A stretch of DNA of 53,621 nucleotides. It comes from DASUXY01 sp036377675 (GTDB lineage: Bacteria > Bacillota > Bacilli > Bacillales > Amphibacillaceae). This document shows positions 9,418-17,943 of this stretch, piece after piece. Below the pieces are notes generated by a model. The model worked only from the letters and a program-made list of their open reading frames with translations, made no database searches and had not been told where the DNA came from. The position numbers and the translations under genes are program-made. Numbering within the stretch: the stretch's first letter is position 1; each line of letters starts with the position of its first letter. The stretch is from NCBI GenBank assembly GCA_036377675.1, contig DASUXY010000019.1, forward strand, positions 1 through 53,621, given 5' to 3'.

Positions 9418-11073
9418 ATGAAAAAGTTTCTGTTACTGTTACTTGCATTATTAACGGTCGTCGTTGTCGCCGCGTGTACAGCAAACGAATCCGCCGGAAA
9501 AGATCCTAAAGAAACGAACGATGATAAGAGTGAAGGAACGACGGAAGAGAAAAACGATGATGGTGAAGAAAAAATTCTCTATCTCAACAATGGCGAGGAA
9601 CCATCTTCTTTAGATCCATCGATTGGGTTTGATCAAGTTTCTTGGGATCCGTTAAATAATTTGATGGAAGGGCTTACACGCCTCGGAGAAGATCATATGG
9701 CCAAGCCAGGGGTCGCTAAAGAGTGGGAGGTTTCAGAAGATGGACGGACGTATACGTTTCATTTACGAGAAGATGCAGACTGGTCGAATGGCGATTCAGT
9801 CGTTGCTGAAGATTTTGTTTATGCCTGGACGTACATGCTCAATCCAGAAAATGCTTCCCCAGCAGCATTTTTAGCATATGTGATTGAAGGTGCAGAAGCA
9901 TACAACAGTGGTGAAGGATCAAAGGATGACGTTGGGATAGCCGCCGTTGATGACAAAACGTTAGAAGTCGTTTTAGAAGCTCCAACTGGATATTTTTTAG
10001 ATTTATTAACGAATCCAGCCTTTTTCCCGGTCAATCATCAAGTCGCTGAAAAAGACCCACAATGGCATGCTGAAGCGGAAACATTTGTAGCAAATGGTCC
10101 ATTTATGTTGGAGTCGTGGGACCATGATAATGAAATGGTCTTTACTAAAAATAAAGCGTATTGGGATAGCGATGCTGTCAAATTAGATAAAGTTCATTTT
10201 GCCATGATCAATGATACGAATACGCAGTATCAAATGTTTGAAAAAGGCGAACTGGATACCGCAAGCATTCCACCTGAAATGTCAGATGAGTTAATTGATG
10301 GAGATAACGTCTTTATTGGTGAAACGGGTGGATTAGAATTTTATCGTTTTAATGTAACGGAAGAACCTTTCCAAAACAAAAAGATTCGTCAAGCATTTTC
10401 CTTAGCTATTGATCGAGAAGAAATCGCCCAGTATGTCGTTAAAAATAAAGTCGAGCCAGCATATGCATTTATTTCTCCTGGATTTACGAGTCCTTCCGGA
10501 AAAGACTTCCGTGACGAAAATGGTGATCTCGTTTCTTTCGATCCAGATAAGGCGAAACAATTGCTTGAAGAAGGTATGAAAGAAGAGGGTTATAATGAGT
10601 TACCAAAGATCGTTTTGTCTTATAACACGAGCGATTTGAACAAGGCGGTAGCCGAAACGTTACAAGATATGTTTAGTGAACATCTCGGGGTCGAGGTGAC
10701 ATTGGAAAACCAAGAATGGAATGTCTTTGCGGAAGCACAGCAAAACTTGGAGCTTCAATTTTCCCGCAGTTCATTTCTTAATGATTACAATGACCCGGTT
10801 AACTTTTTAGAAAGTTTTATTACGGATTCATACATGAACCGGACTGGTTTTTCGAGTAAAGAATATGATGAAATCATTAAGAAAGGCCAAACGGAACTCC
10901 ATGAAGAAAAGCGTTGGGAATATTTGTACGAAGCAGAAAAAATACTTGCTGAAGAAATGATTGCTATCCCGATTCGTTATTATAATACAGTCGTTTTAGA
11001 AGCAGAGGGTGTCACAGGAATTCTTCGCCATCCAGTTGGATACTTTGATTTGAAACATGCCGATAAAAAATAA
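9418..11073 (+). CDS. dppE: Peptide-binding lipoprotein of the Dpp transporter
   Basis: Extracellular solute-binding lipoprotein of the peptide transporter, about 551 residues. A lipoprotein signal peptide (MKKFLLLLLALLTVVVVAAC) ends in a VAAC lipobox, followed by an acidic linker (about 35 residues rich in D, E, K and N). The mature SBP family 5 domain carries the recognisable NNGEEPSSLDPSIGFD start, the GRTYTFHLREDADWSNGDSV motif and RQAFSLAIDREEIAQ. An ATG two codons earlier (9412) is possible, but AAGGAAGG is better spaced for 9418. A 165-base gap separates it from dppD and a strong hairpin follows, so it may be expressed more than the permease genes. Confidence 0.92.
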   Translation: MKKFLLLLLALLTVVVVAACTANESAGKDPKETNDDKSEGTTEEKNDDGEEKILYLNNGEEPSSLDPSIGFDQVSWDPLNNLMEGLTRLGEDHMAKPGVAKEWEVSEDGRTYTFHLREDADWSNGDSVVAEDFVYAWTYMLNPENASPAAFLAYVIEGAEAYNSGEGSKDDVGIAAVDDKTLEVVLEAPTGYFLDLLTNPAFFPVNHQVAEKDPQWHAEAETFVANGPFMLESWDHDNEMVFTKNKAYWDSDAVKLDKVHFAMINDTNTQYQMFEKGELDTASIPPEMSDELIDGDNVFIGETGGLEFYRFNVTEEPFQNKKIRQAFSLAIDREEIAQYVVKNKVEPAYAFISPGFTSPSGKDFRDENGDLVSFDPDKAKQLLEEGMKEEGYNELPKIVLSYNTSDLNKAVAETLQDMFSEHLGVEVTLENQEWNVFAEAQQNLELQFSRSSFLNDYNDPVNFLESFITDSYMNRTGFSSKEYDEIIKKGQTELHEEKRWEYLYEAEKILAEEMIAIPIRYYNTVVLEAEGVTGILRHPVGYFDLKHADKK

Positions 11074-11091
11074 GTTGTTTCCTTAGAAAAA

Positions 11092-11145
11092 AAGAAGAGA
11101 TCATGGCTCATTCGATAACAGAAGAATGAGCCCTCTCTTCTTTCT
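11092..11145 (+). terminator. Terminator or attenuator after dppE
   Basis: A two-part stem: AAGAAGAGA...TCTCTTCTT outside and GGCTCATTC...GAATGAGCC inside, loop of about ten bases, followed by a TTTC-rich tail. It would reduce read-through into ykfA. Confidence 0.75.
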
Positions 11146-11192
11146 TCGATTCAATGACGACCTAAGATTAAATGGAGAAAGAAGGTGTAGCG

Positions 11193-12110
11193 ATGATTCT
11201 TTATCCGCATCGACTGTCGACAGGAGATACAATCGGTGTCATTGCTCCTGCTGGTCCCCCAGATGAAGAACATCTTCAACGTGCTCTACCGTTTTTTCAA
11301 CAAATGGGTTTACACGTCACATTAGGAAAACATATTACATCTGTTCACGATTATTTAGCGGGTACTGATGAACAGCGTTTAGATGATGTACACGAGATGA
11401 TAGCTAACCCTCACATTAAAGGGATATTTTTTGCACGTGGTGGATATGGTTCAGGTCGACTCGCTTCAGCACTTAACTATCAACTGATCAAGAAAAACCC
11501 AAAAATTATGTGGGGTTATAGTGATCTTACTTATTTACATACAGCGATTCGTCAAGAGACAAGGCTCGTCACATTTCATGGGCCGATGGTTGCTTCAGAT
11601 ATGGGCAGGAAAGAATTTGATCGATTGTCCTTGCAAATGTTTCAACAACTATTCCAACCGACAATCCTTCACTATTCCGAACACATATCCCCTCTACATG
11701 TCTTTACAGAGGGAGAAGCGAGAGCACCAATTGTCGGTGGGAATTTATCGTTGCTTGCAAGTACGCTCCAAACGCCCTTTGAATTCGATACGAAGCATAA
11801 ATTATTATTACTTGAAGATATTGACGAAGAACCATATGAAGTCGATCGTTTGTTACACCAATTGAAACTCGCTGGAAAATTGGCTCACGTAGAAGGAATC
11901 ATTTTAGGTGATTTTAAAGTAGGATCAGAAGCGAGTTCTTCACACTTATTAGACGAAGTATTTTATCATTATTTTCACGATTTAGATGTTCCTGTCATGG
12001 CAGGGTTTAAGATTGGTCATTGCTTTCCTCATTTCGCGATTCCGTTAGGAGTAGAGGCGTCACTTTCTACGAAGAAAAAAACATTAACGATTCAACCCGG
12101 TGTGCAATAA
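11193..12110 (+). CDS. ykfA: Muramoyl-tetrapeptide L,D-carboxypeptidase (LdcA/YkfA type)
   Basis: Serine peptidase of family S66, which removes the terminal D-alanine from murein tetrapeptides in the cytoplasm during cell-wall recycling. The protein is 305 residues. The family features are DTIGVIAPAGP near the N-terminus, the nucleophile region FFARGGYGSGR and MWGYSDLTYLHTAI, and the later catalytic Glu and His in LLLEDIDEEPYEVDR and GFKIGHCFPHFAIPLG. The ATG at 11193 has a GAAGGTG site; an earlier ATG at 11172 has none. In B. subtilis ykfA follows dppABCDE, which links this transporter to uptake of murein peptides. Confidence 0.88.
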   Translation: MILYPHRLSTGDTIGVIAPAGPPDEEHLQRALPFFQQMGLHVTLGKHITSVHDYLAGTDEQRLDDVHEMIANPHIKGIFFARGGYGSGRLASALNYQLIKKNPKIMWGYSDLTYLHTAIRQETRLVTFHGPMVASDMGRKEFDRLSLQMFQQLFQPTILHYSEHISPLHVFTEGEARAPIVGGNLSLLASTLQTPFEFDTKHKLLLLEDIDEEPYEVDRLLHQLKLAGKLAHVEGIILGDFKVGSEASSSHLLDEVFYHYFHDLDVPVMAGFKIGHCFPHFAIPLGVEASLSTKKKTLTIQPGVQ

Positions 12111-12203
12111 ATGTTGGATGAAGATGAATGTACGAATGGCTCTTATGCGAACGGACCGTACTTTAAAACGATGAGTGGATGATAAAAAGAAAGGAGCTGT
12201 AAG

Positions 12204-13193
12204 ATGACAAAGACAAAACAATTGGTTAATCAACGACCGCAAGAACTTTTGCACGTTGACCGGTTAACGAAACATTTTAAGGTTAAACGAGGGCGCGTGT
12301 TGCAAGCTGTAAATGACGTTACGTTTCATGTGAACGAAGGAGAGACATTCGGTCTTGTCGGAGAGTCTGGTTGTGGAAAGTCGACAATCGGTCGAACAAT
12401 TATCGGATTGTATAATAAAACAGCCGGTGATGTTTTTTATGATGGAAAAAATATTCACGAACTTCATGGGCAGGAAAAGTTTTCCTTTTTTCGACAGGCG
12501 CAAATGATTTTTCAGGATCCATATGCTTCTTTAAATCCACGTTCAACGGTCCGTGAATTAATTTCTGAACCGATGGAAATTCATCAGCTCTATTCTCATC
12601 CGAGAGAGCGGTTACATCGAGTATATGAATTGTTAGAAGAAGTCGGTTTAAATCAGAACCATGCGAATCGGTATCCACATGAGTTTAGTGGCGGACAGAG
12701 GCAGCGCATCGGGATTGCTCGTGCATTAGCTTTACGTCCTCGTTTTATTATCGCTGATGAACCTATTTCTGCTTTAGATGTTTCCGTTCAAGCGCAAGTT
12801 GTCAACTTATTGATGAAATTACAAGCTGAAAAAAGACTAACATTTCTATTCATCGCGCATGACCTTTCAATGGTTAAACAAATTTCGGACCGGATTGGCG
12901 TGATGTATTTAGGCAACATGGTCGAATTAACAAATAGTCATAACTTGTACAATCACCCGCTACATCCATACACGGAGGCTTTATTATCAGCGATTCCAAT
13001 TCCAGATCCTGATATCGAAGAAAAGAGAGAGCGGATCATTTTAAAAGGGGAGTTACCGAGTGCGATAGACCTTCCGGAGGGCTGTGTCTTTCATACCCGT
13101 TGCCCGAAAGCAATGGATATTTGTTCGGTCAAAAAACCGACGTGGCAAGAAGTAAGACGAGAACATTACGTATCTTGCTTTTTATATGAATAA
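12204..13193 (+). CDS. ykfD: Oligopeptide ABC transporter ATP-binding protein (OppF/YkfD-like)
   Basis: Second ATPase of the peptide transporter, 329 residues. It has the OppF-type N-terminus (LLHVDRLTKHFKVKRGRVLQAVNDVTF), Walker A GESGCGKS, Q-loop IFQDPYASLNPRSTV, signature FSGGQRQR, Walker B FIIADEP and H-loop IAHD. The C-terminal CVFHTRCPKAMDIC cysteine cluster is typical of the family. It occupies the place of ykfD in the B. subtilis dpp-ykf operon, while ykfB (epimerase) and ykfC (endopeptidase) are absent between it and ykfA. The ATG has an AAAGGAGCTG site. Confidence 0.88.
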   Translation: MTKTKQLVNQRPQELLHVDRLTKHFKVKRGRVLQAVNDVTFHVNEGETFGLVGESGCGKSTIGRTIIGLYNKTAGDVFYDGKNIHELHGQEKFSFFRQAQMIFQDPYASLNPRSTVRELISEPMEIHQLYSHPRERLHRVYELLEEVGLNQNHANRYPHEFSGGQRQRIGIARALALRPRFIIADEPISALDVSVQAQVVNLLMKLQAEKRLTFLFIAHDLSMVKQISDRIGVMYLGNMVELTNSHNLYNHPLHPYTEALLSAIPIPDPDIEEKRERIILKGELPSAIDLPEGCVFHTRCPKAMDICSVKKPTWQEVRREHYVSCFLYE

Positions 13194-13479
13194 ACCGATT
13201 AAAGGGATGCGTTACTGATCAAAACGAGGAGAAACTTTCGAATCGATGGACAAGTTTTTTACGGACAATTGATTCTGAAGATTCGCATAGGACAAAGGGT
13301 GGGATACATACAAATGTAGTACTTAACTTCTGAACGGGAGCCTGTCTATTCAATAAACGTATTTTACAGTTCTATTATATTTCCAATTCGTATACGATAA
13401 ATAGTAGGGAAGCTAGAAAAAGAAAAACGATTCTAAAACATTATCATGAAGGAAAGGCGAGAATAGAAGGAGGATGTCC

Positions 13480-14664
13480 GTGAAAAATAATAGTCATCGT
13501 CGGAAACACGTACTCAAAAAGTTGAAGCATCGAAAAAAATCTCTCCGCTCGGCACAAACAATGCGCACATGGCCACGACGTAAAACGCAGACCCGAAAAT
13601 ACCGGAAAACATCTTCACAGTTAAAAATAGGAGGTAGCCCTCCAGGCATTTGGAAGCTTGCAAGTGTATTATTTGTCGCTTGTATGGTGAGTATTATTTT
13701 AATTATTCCTACTTTAATTGTCATTACAGCAGGAAGTGATGACGAACAGGTTACCACAAGTACTCCACGAGACGAAGGAGAAGAGTTCGATTCGTCGGGA
13801 GCGACTTTATCCGTCGCTGTCATGCGAACAAAGTCCGAAGAAATAGAAAATGTTCCGTTAGAGACATACGTATCTCGTGTCGTTGCCTCAGAAATGCCAG
13901 CCGAATTTGAAATGGAAGCTTTAAAATCACAGGCACTAGCTGCGCGAACGTTTATCGTCAATCATTTACTTCATAAAAATGAGTCGGAATCAAAAGATGG
14001 TGAACAATCGGATGTGTTAGATACGGTTCAACATCAAGTTTATAACAATGAAGAGGAATTACGTAAAAGTTTAGGGGCCGATTACGAAGCGAAGATGAAA
14101 AAAATAAACAAGGCTGTTGAAGAAACGAAAGGAGAAATTTTAACGTATAACGATGTTCCAATTACTCCTGCATTTTTTTCCACGAGCAACGGCTATACCG
14201 AAAACTCGGAAGATTACTGGGATCATGAGCTTCCATATTTACGTAGTGTAAAAAGCCCGTGGGATCAAAAATCACCAGAATTTCTTGACCAAAAAACATT
14301 TACGATTCAAGAAGTAGAACGAGCGCTTGACATTCGCCTCCCACAGAGTAAATCCATCGACATGCAAATCGCTCGAACGGAAGGGAATCGTGTCAGTGAG
14401 ATCACGATCGGCGATCACACTTTTTCAGGACGGGACATTCGCGAAAAGCTGGAGTTACGTTCGAGTGATTTTATGATTGAACAAAAAAACAATTATCTTA
14501 TTTTTACAACGAAAGGGTACGGACATGGAATTGGGATGAGTCAATACGGTGCAGATGGAATGGCTAAAGAAGGAAAAACATACAAAGACATTGTGTCCTA
14601 TTATTATCAAGGAGTAGAAATTAGCACACTCCGAGACGTTGCTCCTGCTTTAGTATCCAAATAG
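13480..14664 (+). CDS. spoIID: Stage II sporulation protein D (peptidoglycan lytic transglycosylase)
   Basis: Membrane-anchored lytic transglycosylase of the DMP engulfment machine (SpoIID-SpoIIM-SpoIIP). I chose GTG at 13480 because AAGGAGG ends at 13473, leaving no spacing for the ATG at 13474. The 394-residue product has an Arg/Lys-rich N-terminal extension of about 58 residues, one membrane helix (about residues 58-83), then the SpoIID domain: LETYVSRVVASEMPAEFEMEALKSQALAARTF contains the catalytic Glu, and the end has GYGHGIGMSQYGADGMA. B. subtilis SpoIID lacks such a long basic N-terminus. In that organism the gene is under sigma-E; I could not fix a promoter here. Confidence 0.93.
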   Translation: MKNNSHRRKHVLKKLKHRKKSLRSAQTMRTWPRRKTQTRKYRKTSSQLKIGGSPPGIWKLASVLFVACMVSIILIIPTLIVITAGSDDEQVTTSTPRDEGEEFDSSGATLSVAVMRTKSEEIENVPLETYVSRVVASEMPAEFEMEALKSQALAARTFIVNHLLHKNESESKDGEQSDVLDTVQHQVYNNEEELRKSLGADYEAKMKKINKAVEETKGEILTYNDVPITPAFFSTSNGYTENSEDYWDHELPYLRSVKSPWDQKSPEFLDQKTFTIQEVERALDIRLPQSKSIDMQIARTEGNRVSEITIGDHTFSGRDIREKLELRSSDFMIEQKNNYLIFTTKGYGHGIGMSQYGADGMAKEGKTYKDIVSYYYQGVEISTLRDVAPALVSK

Positions 14665-14675
14665 ACGCTCTTGAG

Positions 14676-14706
14676 CCTGGAAGGTTAGCAAACTTCCAGG
14701 TTTCAT
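14676..14706 (+). terminator. Terminator after spoIID
   Basis: CCTGGAAG (14676-14683) pairs with CTTCCAGG (14693-14700), followed by a short T-rich stretch. Confidence 0.7.
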
Positions 14707-14840
14707 TATATAAAAAGAGCTTTTTGAATGGTTGACTAGTTCTTATTTTTTGCTATTCCTGTAAAACATCATAGAAATCGAACCATATTGTCTATTTATC
14801 AATAAAAAATGATTGAAATTGAAAAAAAGTAATCTTTTAT

Positions 14841-14870
14841 GTATATATTTTCCTCTTTCGGCTCACAATG
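14841..14870 (+). promoter_or_regulatory. Candidate sigma-F promoter of spoIIQ
   Basis: GTATA at 14841-14845, a 15-base spacer, then GCTCACAATG at 14861-14870 compares with the sigma-F/G pattern (GYATA, then GGNNANAHTR) with one mismatch in the -10 box. B. subtilis spoIIQ is sigma-F dependent. The predicted transcript would start only about ten bases before the start codon, which is unusually short and lowers confidence. Confidence 0.38.
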
Positions 14871-14888
14871 GTTGTTGAGGTGATAAGA

Positions 14889-15839
14889 ATGAAAGAGGAA
14901 AATAATACTCCAAAAAGCAAATGGAGTCGTATTTACCGAAAGAAGTGGTTTTTTCCAGCGCTATACTTAGCGATTGCTACGATTCTTCTATCGGTCGTTG
15001 TTTGGTATCAAAATGTAGGGCAGCAAATTCCTGAAGCTGAAAAAGACGTCAAGCAAGGAGAAGACTATGTACCGAATCCATTTAATGAAGACGCTGAGGC
15101 AGTCGTTGATCAGCAAGAAGTTATCAAAATGCCTGTTAAAGATAAAAATCAAACAGAAATCGTTACTAAATTTTATGATTACAACGCAGAACAAGAGGAT
15201 CAAGAAAATGCACTGGTCCTTTATAACAACCGATATTATCAAAGTACAGGTATTGATATCGCAGCTGATGATGGTGAGGCATTTGAAGTGATTGCGTCCT
15301 TAAGTGGAACAGTTACCGAAGTGAAAGAAGATCCTCTTCTCGGTAATGTCGTCGTTATGGATCATGATAACGACGTGATGACCTACTATGCCAGTTTACA
15401 AGACGTAGAAGTGAAAGCTGGCGACAAAGTAAAACAAGGTGATCGCTTAGGCGTTGCTGGTAAAAATTTATTCGGAAAAGACCACGGTACACACGTTCAT
15501 TTTGAAATTAGAAAAGATGGTAAAGAAGTCGATCCAGAATCTTATTTCGATCAACCGATGAGTAAACTGGATGAAGTAGATGCAGAAGAAGCGACAGAAG
15601 AACAAGCTGACGAGGAAAAAGAAGACTCAGAAAAAGGAGATTCAGCGGAAAAAGAAAAATCCGATGATGAGGAAGCAGTTGAAAAAGAAAGCGAAGAAAG
15701 TACGCCATCTCACGCTGATGAAGTCGAACACGATTCGTCTGAAGAAGAAGTCGACCAACAAGTCGGTGAGGATGATGAAGCAGATGAACAGCTCGATGAA
15801 CAACTGAATAAAGAAGAAGAGAATCCGCTAAGTCGTTGA
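14889..15839 (+). CDS. spoIIQ: Stage II sporulation protein Q (SpoIIQ)
   Basis: Forespore membrane protein that, with mother-cell SpoIIIAH, forms the channel linking the two compartments during engulfment. The 316-residue product from ATG 14889 (GAGGTGAT site) has one membrane helix (about residues 22-42) and a LytM/peptidase M23 domain (about 120-225). The HVHFEI metal motif is present, but the first His of the usual HxxxD motif is Thr (STGIDIA), so the zinc site is incomplete, as in B. subtilis. The last 90 residues are an extraordinary Glu/Asp/Lys tail that is much longer than in B. subtilis (283 residues in total). A terminator follows. Confidence 0.92.
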   Translation: MKEENNTPKSKWSRIYRKKWFFPALYLAIATILLSVVVWYQNVGQQIPEAEKDVKQGEDYVPNPFNEDAEAVVDQQEVIKMPVKDKNQTEIVTKFYDYNAEQEDQENALVLYNNRYYQSTGIDIAADDGEAFEVIASLSGTVTEVKEDPLLGNVVVMDHDNDVMTYYASLQDVEVKAGDKVKQGDRLGVAGKNLFGKDHGTHVHFEIRKDGKEVDPESYFDQPMSKLDEVDAEEATEEQADEEKEDSEKGDSAEKEKSDDEEAVEKESEESTPSHADEVEHDSSEEEVDQQVGEDDEADEQLDEQLNKEEENPLSR

Positions 15840-15880
15840 GAGTTTTTCAAAAGCATCTATGAGTTCATATGAATAGACTC

Positions 15881-15914
15881 AATCCTAGTAAAAACGTGTT
15901 ACTAGGATTTTTTT
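15881..15914 (+). terminator. Terminator after spoIIQ
   Basis: AATCCTAGTAA and TTACTAGGATT form a perfect 11-pair stem with a seven-base loop, followed by seven T. Confidence 0.88.
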
Positions 15915-15955
15915 GTGCCTTGGTAGAAAGTACCGTCTTGTATTCTTCGTCGGTT

Positions 15956-17557
15956 TTAACGTTCATGATGTTCTCGAATCATCGCTTGATAAATGTCTTC
16001 CAACGTTGAAACGATCCCTTTCTCATCTTTATAAACGACGTGTTCGCGTTTAAATTGAACAGGGGAGTTAAGTCCCGCAGCTGCTGCGAGGCGAAATAAC
16101 CCTTTACGCATCGTTAGCAAATAGTTTGCTGTGCGATATTTCTTTTCATCAATGACGAGTGCTTTTTGTAAATCTTGATCTGTTGTCGCGACACCGACGG
16201 GACAAATATTTGAATGGCATTTTAACGTTTGAATACACCCGACAGTAATCATAAAGCCACGAGCAATTTGAACGAGGTCGGCTCCCATAGCTAGTGCAAT
16301 AGCGATACGATCAGGTGTGAACAATTTTCCGGATGCGATAATTTTCACTTGCTCACGGACACCGTATTTTTCCAAAGCGTGATCGACTAAAGGGAGTGCT
16401 GATTTGATCGGTAACCCAACACTATCTGTTAACTCCTGGTAAGAAGCTCCTGTTCCTCCTTCCCCACCATCAATCGTTATAAAATCAGGACCGTGTTCGC
16501 ATTCACTAATATATTTTGCTAATTCATCGGCTTCAATTCGACTACCTATGACGATTTTGATACCAACGGGTTTCCCTGTCTGTTCACGGATTTCATGCAT
16601 AAAACGAAACAGAGAAGGGAAACTGTCATATTCTTTGAAACGGTTCGGGCTATCGATAGCTTCAAATGGTTTGACCATACGGATGCGGGCGATTTCTTCT
16701 GTTACTTTCTCAGCATCAATATGACCACCACGTGTTTTTGCACCTTGGCCGAGTTTAATTTCGAATGCTTTCACTTGCGGTAATTTACTTTTTTCGTGAA
16801 GGGCATCCCAGTTCATCGTTCCGTCCAAGTTTCGTACGCCAAATAATCCAGGACCAATCTGGACGATGAGATCGACCCCGCCTTTTAAATGGTATTCGGA
16901 AATTCCTCCTTCTCCTGTATTCATCCACGTTCCTTTAGCAATTCCTAACCCCATCGACAGTGCGGTAATCGCCCGCTCACCTAAAGAACCATAGCTCATT
17001 GCCGACATTCCAATTTGTCCTCTAGTGACGAAAGGATGTTTTGCTTGCTCGCCAATAACAATGGCATCATCTTTCTCTAATAAATATGCAGATGATTCAT
17101 CGCGCTCCCATTTTTCTTTTCGCCGCGTAAATAAAGGATCTTTAAGCAAACGATACCGATGAGTAGTTACACGTACATTTCTGTCCATTTTCATCTCTTC
17201 TGTTAGCTTTGGAAAAAGCGAGTTTCGAATGTAAAAGCCTGCCTCATCAAAATCTTTTTGGGAGCCAAAACCTACAACATCCCGTTTATATTTCGCACTT
17301 TTAACGATGTTTTGATAATCTTTTCGTGAAAAAGGTTTTCCTTCTAAATCACTATTGAAAAAATATTGACGTAATTCTGGACCGATTTGTTCAAGAAAAT
17401 AGCGTACTCTTCCTAAGAGAGGATAGTTCCGTAAAATCGGATGCTGTTTTTGTTTTCTGTCGACATAAAATAGGTACAACCCTATGATGATAACGATTAG
17501 GATGAAAAGAATTAGACTTATAAAGCTAACCACAGTAATCATGTTCGCTGCATTCAT
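15956..17557 (-). CDS. yerD: FMN-binding glutamate synthase-like protein (YerD-like)
   Basis: A 533-residue protein with one N-terminal membrane helix (about residues 7-30) and a glutamate-synthase central barrel. The barrel shows the FMN/Fe-S signature region: GEGGISEYHLKGG, the GGHIDAEKVTEEIARIR segment, FITIDGGEGGTGASYQEL, and the cysteine-containing QTLKCHSNICPVGVATTD cluster. It lacks the amidotransferase domain of true GltB, so it is not expected to use glutamine by itself; physiological substrates of this family are not established. It is monocistronic, divergent from the receptor gene at 17944, and convergent with spoIIQ. Confidence 0.85.
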   Translation of the reverse strand: MNAANMITVVSFISLILFILIVIIIGLYLFYVDRKQKQHPILRNYPLLGRVRYFLEQIGPELRQYFFNSDLEGKPFSRKDYQNIVKSAKYKRDVVGFGSQKDFDEAGFYIRNSLFPKLTEEMKMDRNVRVTTHRYRLLKDPLFTRRKEKWERDESSAYLLEKDDAIVIGEQAKHPFVTRGQIGMSAMSYGSLGERAITALSMGLGIAKGTWMNTGEGGISEYHLKGGVDLIVQIGPGLFGVRNLDGTMNWDALHEKSKLPQVKAFEIKLGQGAKTRGGHIDAEKVTEEIARIRMVKPFEAIDSPNRFKEYDSFPSLFRFMHEIREQTGKPVGIKIVIGSRIEADELAKYISECEHGPDFITIDGGEGGTGASYQELTDSVGLPIKSALPLVDHALEKYGVREQVKIIASGKLFTPDRIAIALAMGADLVQIARGFMITVGCIQTLKCHSNICPVGVATTDQDLQKALVIDEKKYRTANYLLTMRKGLFRLAAAAGLNSPVQFKREHVVYKDEKGIVSTLEDIYQAMIREHHER

Positions 17558-17943
17558 TTAACATCACGTCACCTTCCACATTCTACTCTTTATAGGTTGT
17601 TTCAAAGAGAGTAAATTTATCCATCAATGAATATTTCGTTCTAAAAAAAGCACACACCTTAATAACATGCTGACGAGAGGATCTCGCTTTTTACTTCATA
17701 TGGGAGAAATAGTTTAAATGACAAAAAATGTCGAACAATTAACGTTGTATTTACCAAAAAGTATGATAATATAATAAATAATTACAATATTTTAAATAAT
17801 AATTTCATATCTTGTCATTTCCTAGGTATACATCGACCTCTTCTCAATGTTTACATGCTTTTTCAATTGTTCTTCTAGTACTTTTTACCCTTACGCGTTT
17901 TAAATAACGGATTTTTAAATTGCTTAAGAAAGGACTACAAACA
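17558..17943 (+). other. Intergenic region between divergent yerD-like and receptor genes
   Basis: No gene is supported. The right half is very AT-rich and contains a TATAAT box at 17770-17775 without a clear -35 partner, which is a possible promoter for the receptor gene and would leave a leader of about 160 bases. A small CGAGA/TCTCG hairpin followed by CTTTTT lies near 17675-17695. Confidence 0.4.

Noticed and set aside
12111..12203. A 23-codon frame (MLDEDECTNGSY...) between ykfA and the OppF-like gene
   Set aside because: No ribosome site, no resemblance to ykfB or ykfC, and short enough to arise by chance.
13361..13420. Possible sigma-E promoter of spoIID (TTATATT and TATACGAT)
   Set aside because: The boxes resemble sigma-E elements, but the spacing is only nine bases, too short.
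15508..15708. Leucine-rich minus-strand frame opposite the spoIIQ acidic tail
   Set aside because: A mirror effect of GAA/GAT-rich codons on the other strand; no start signal.
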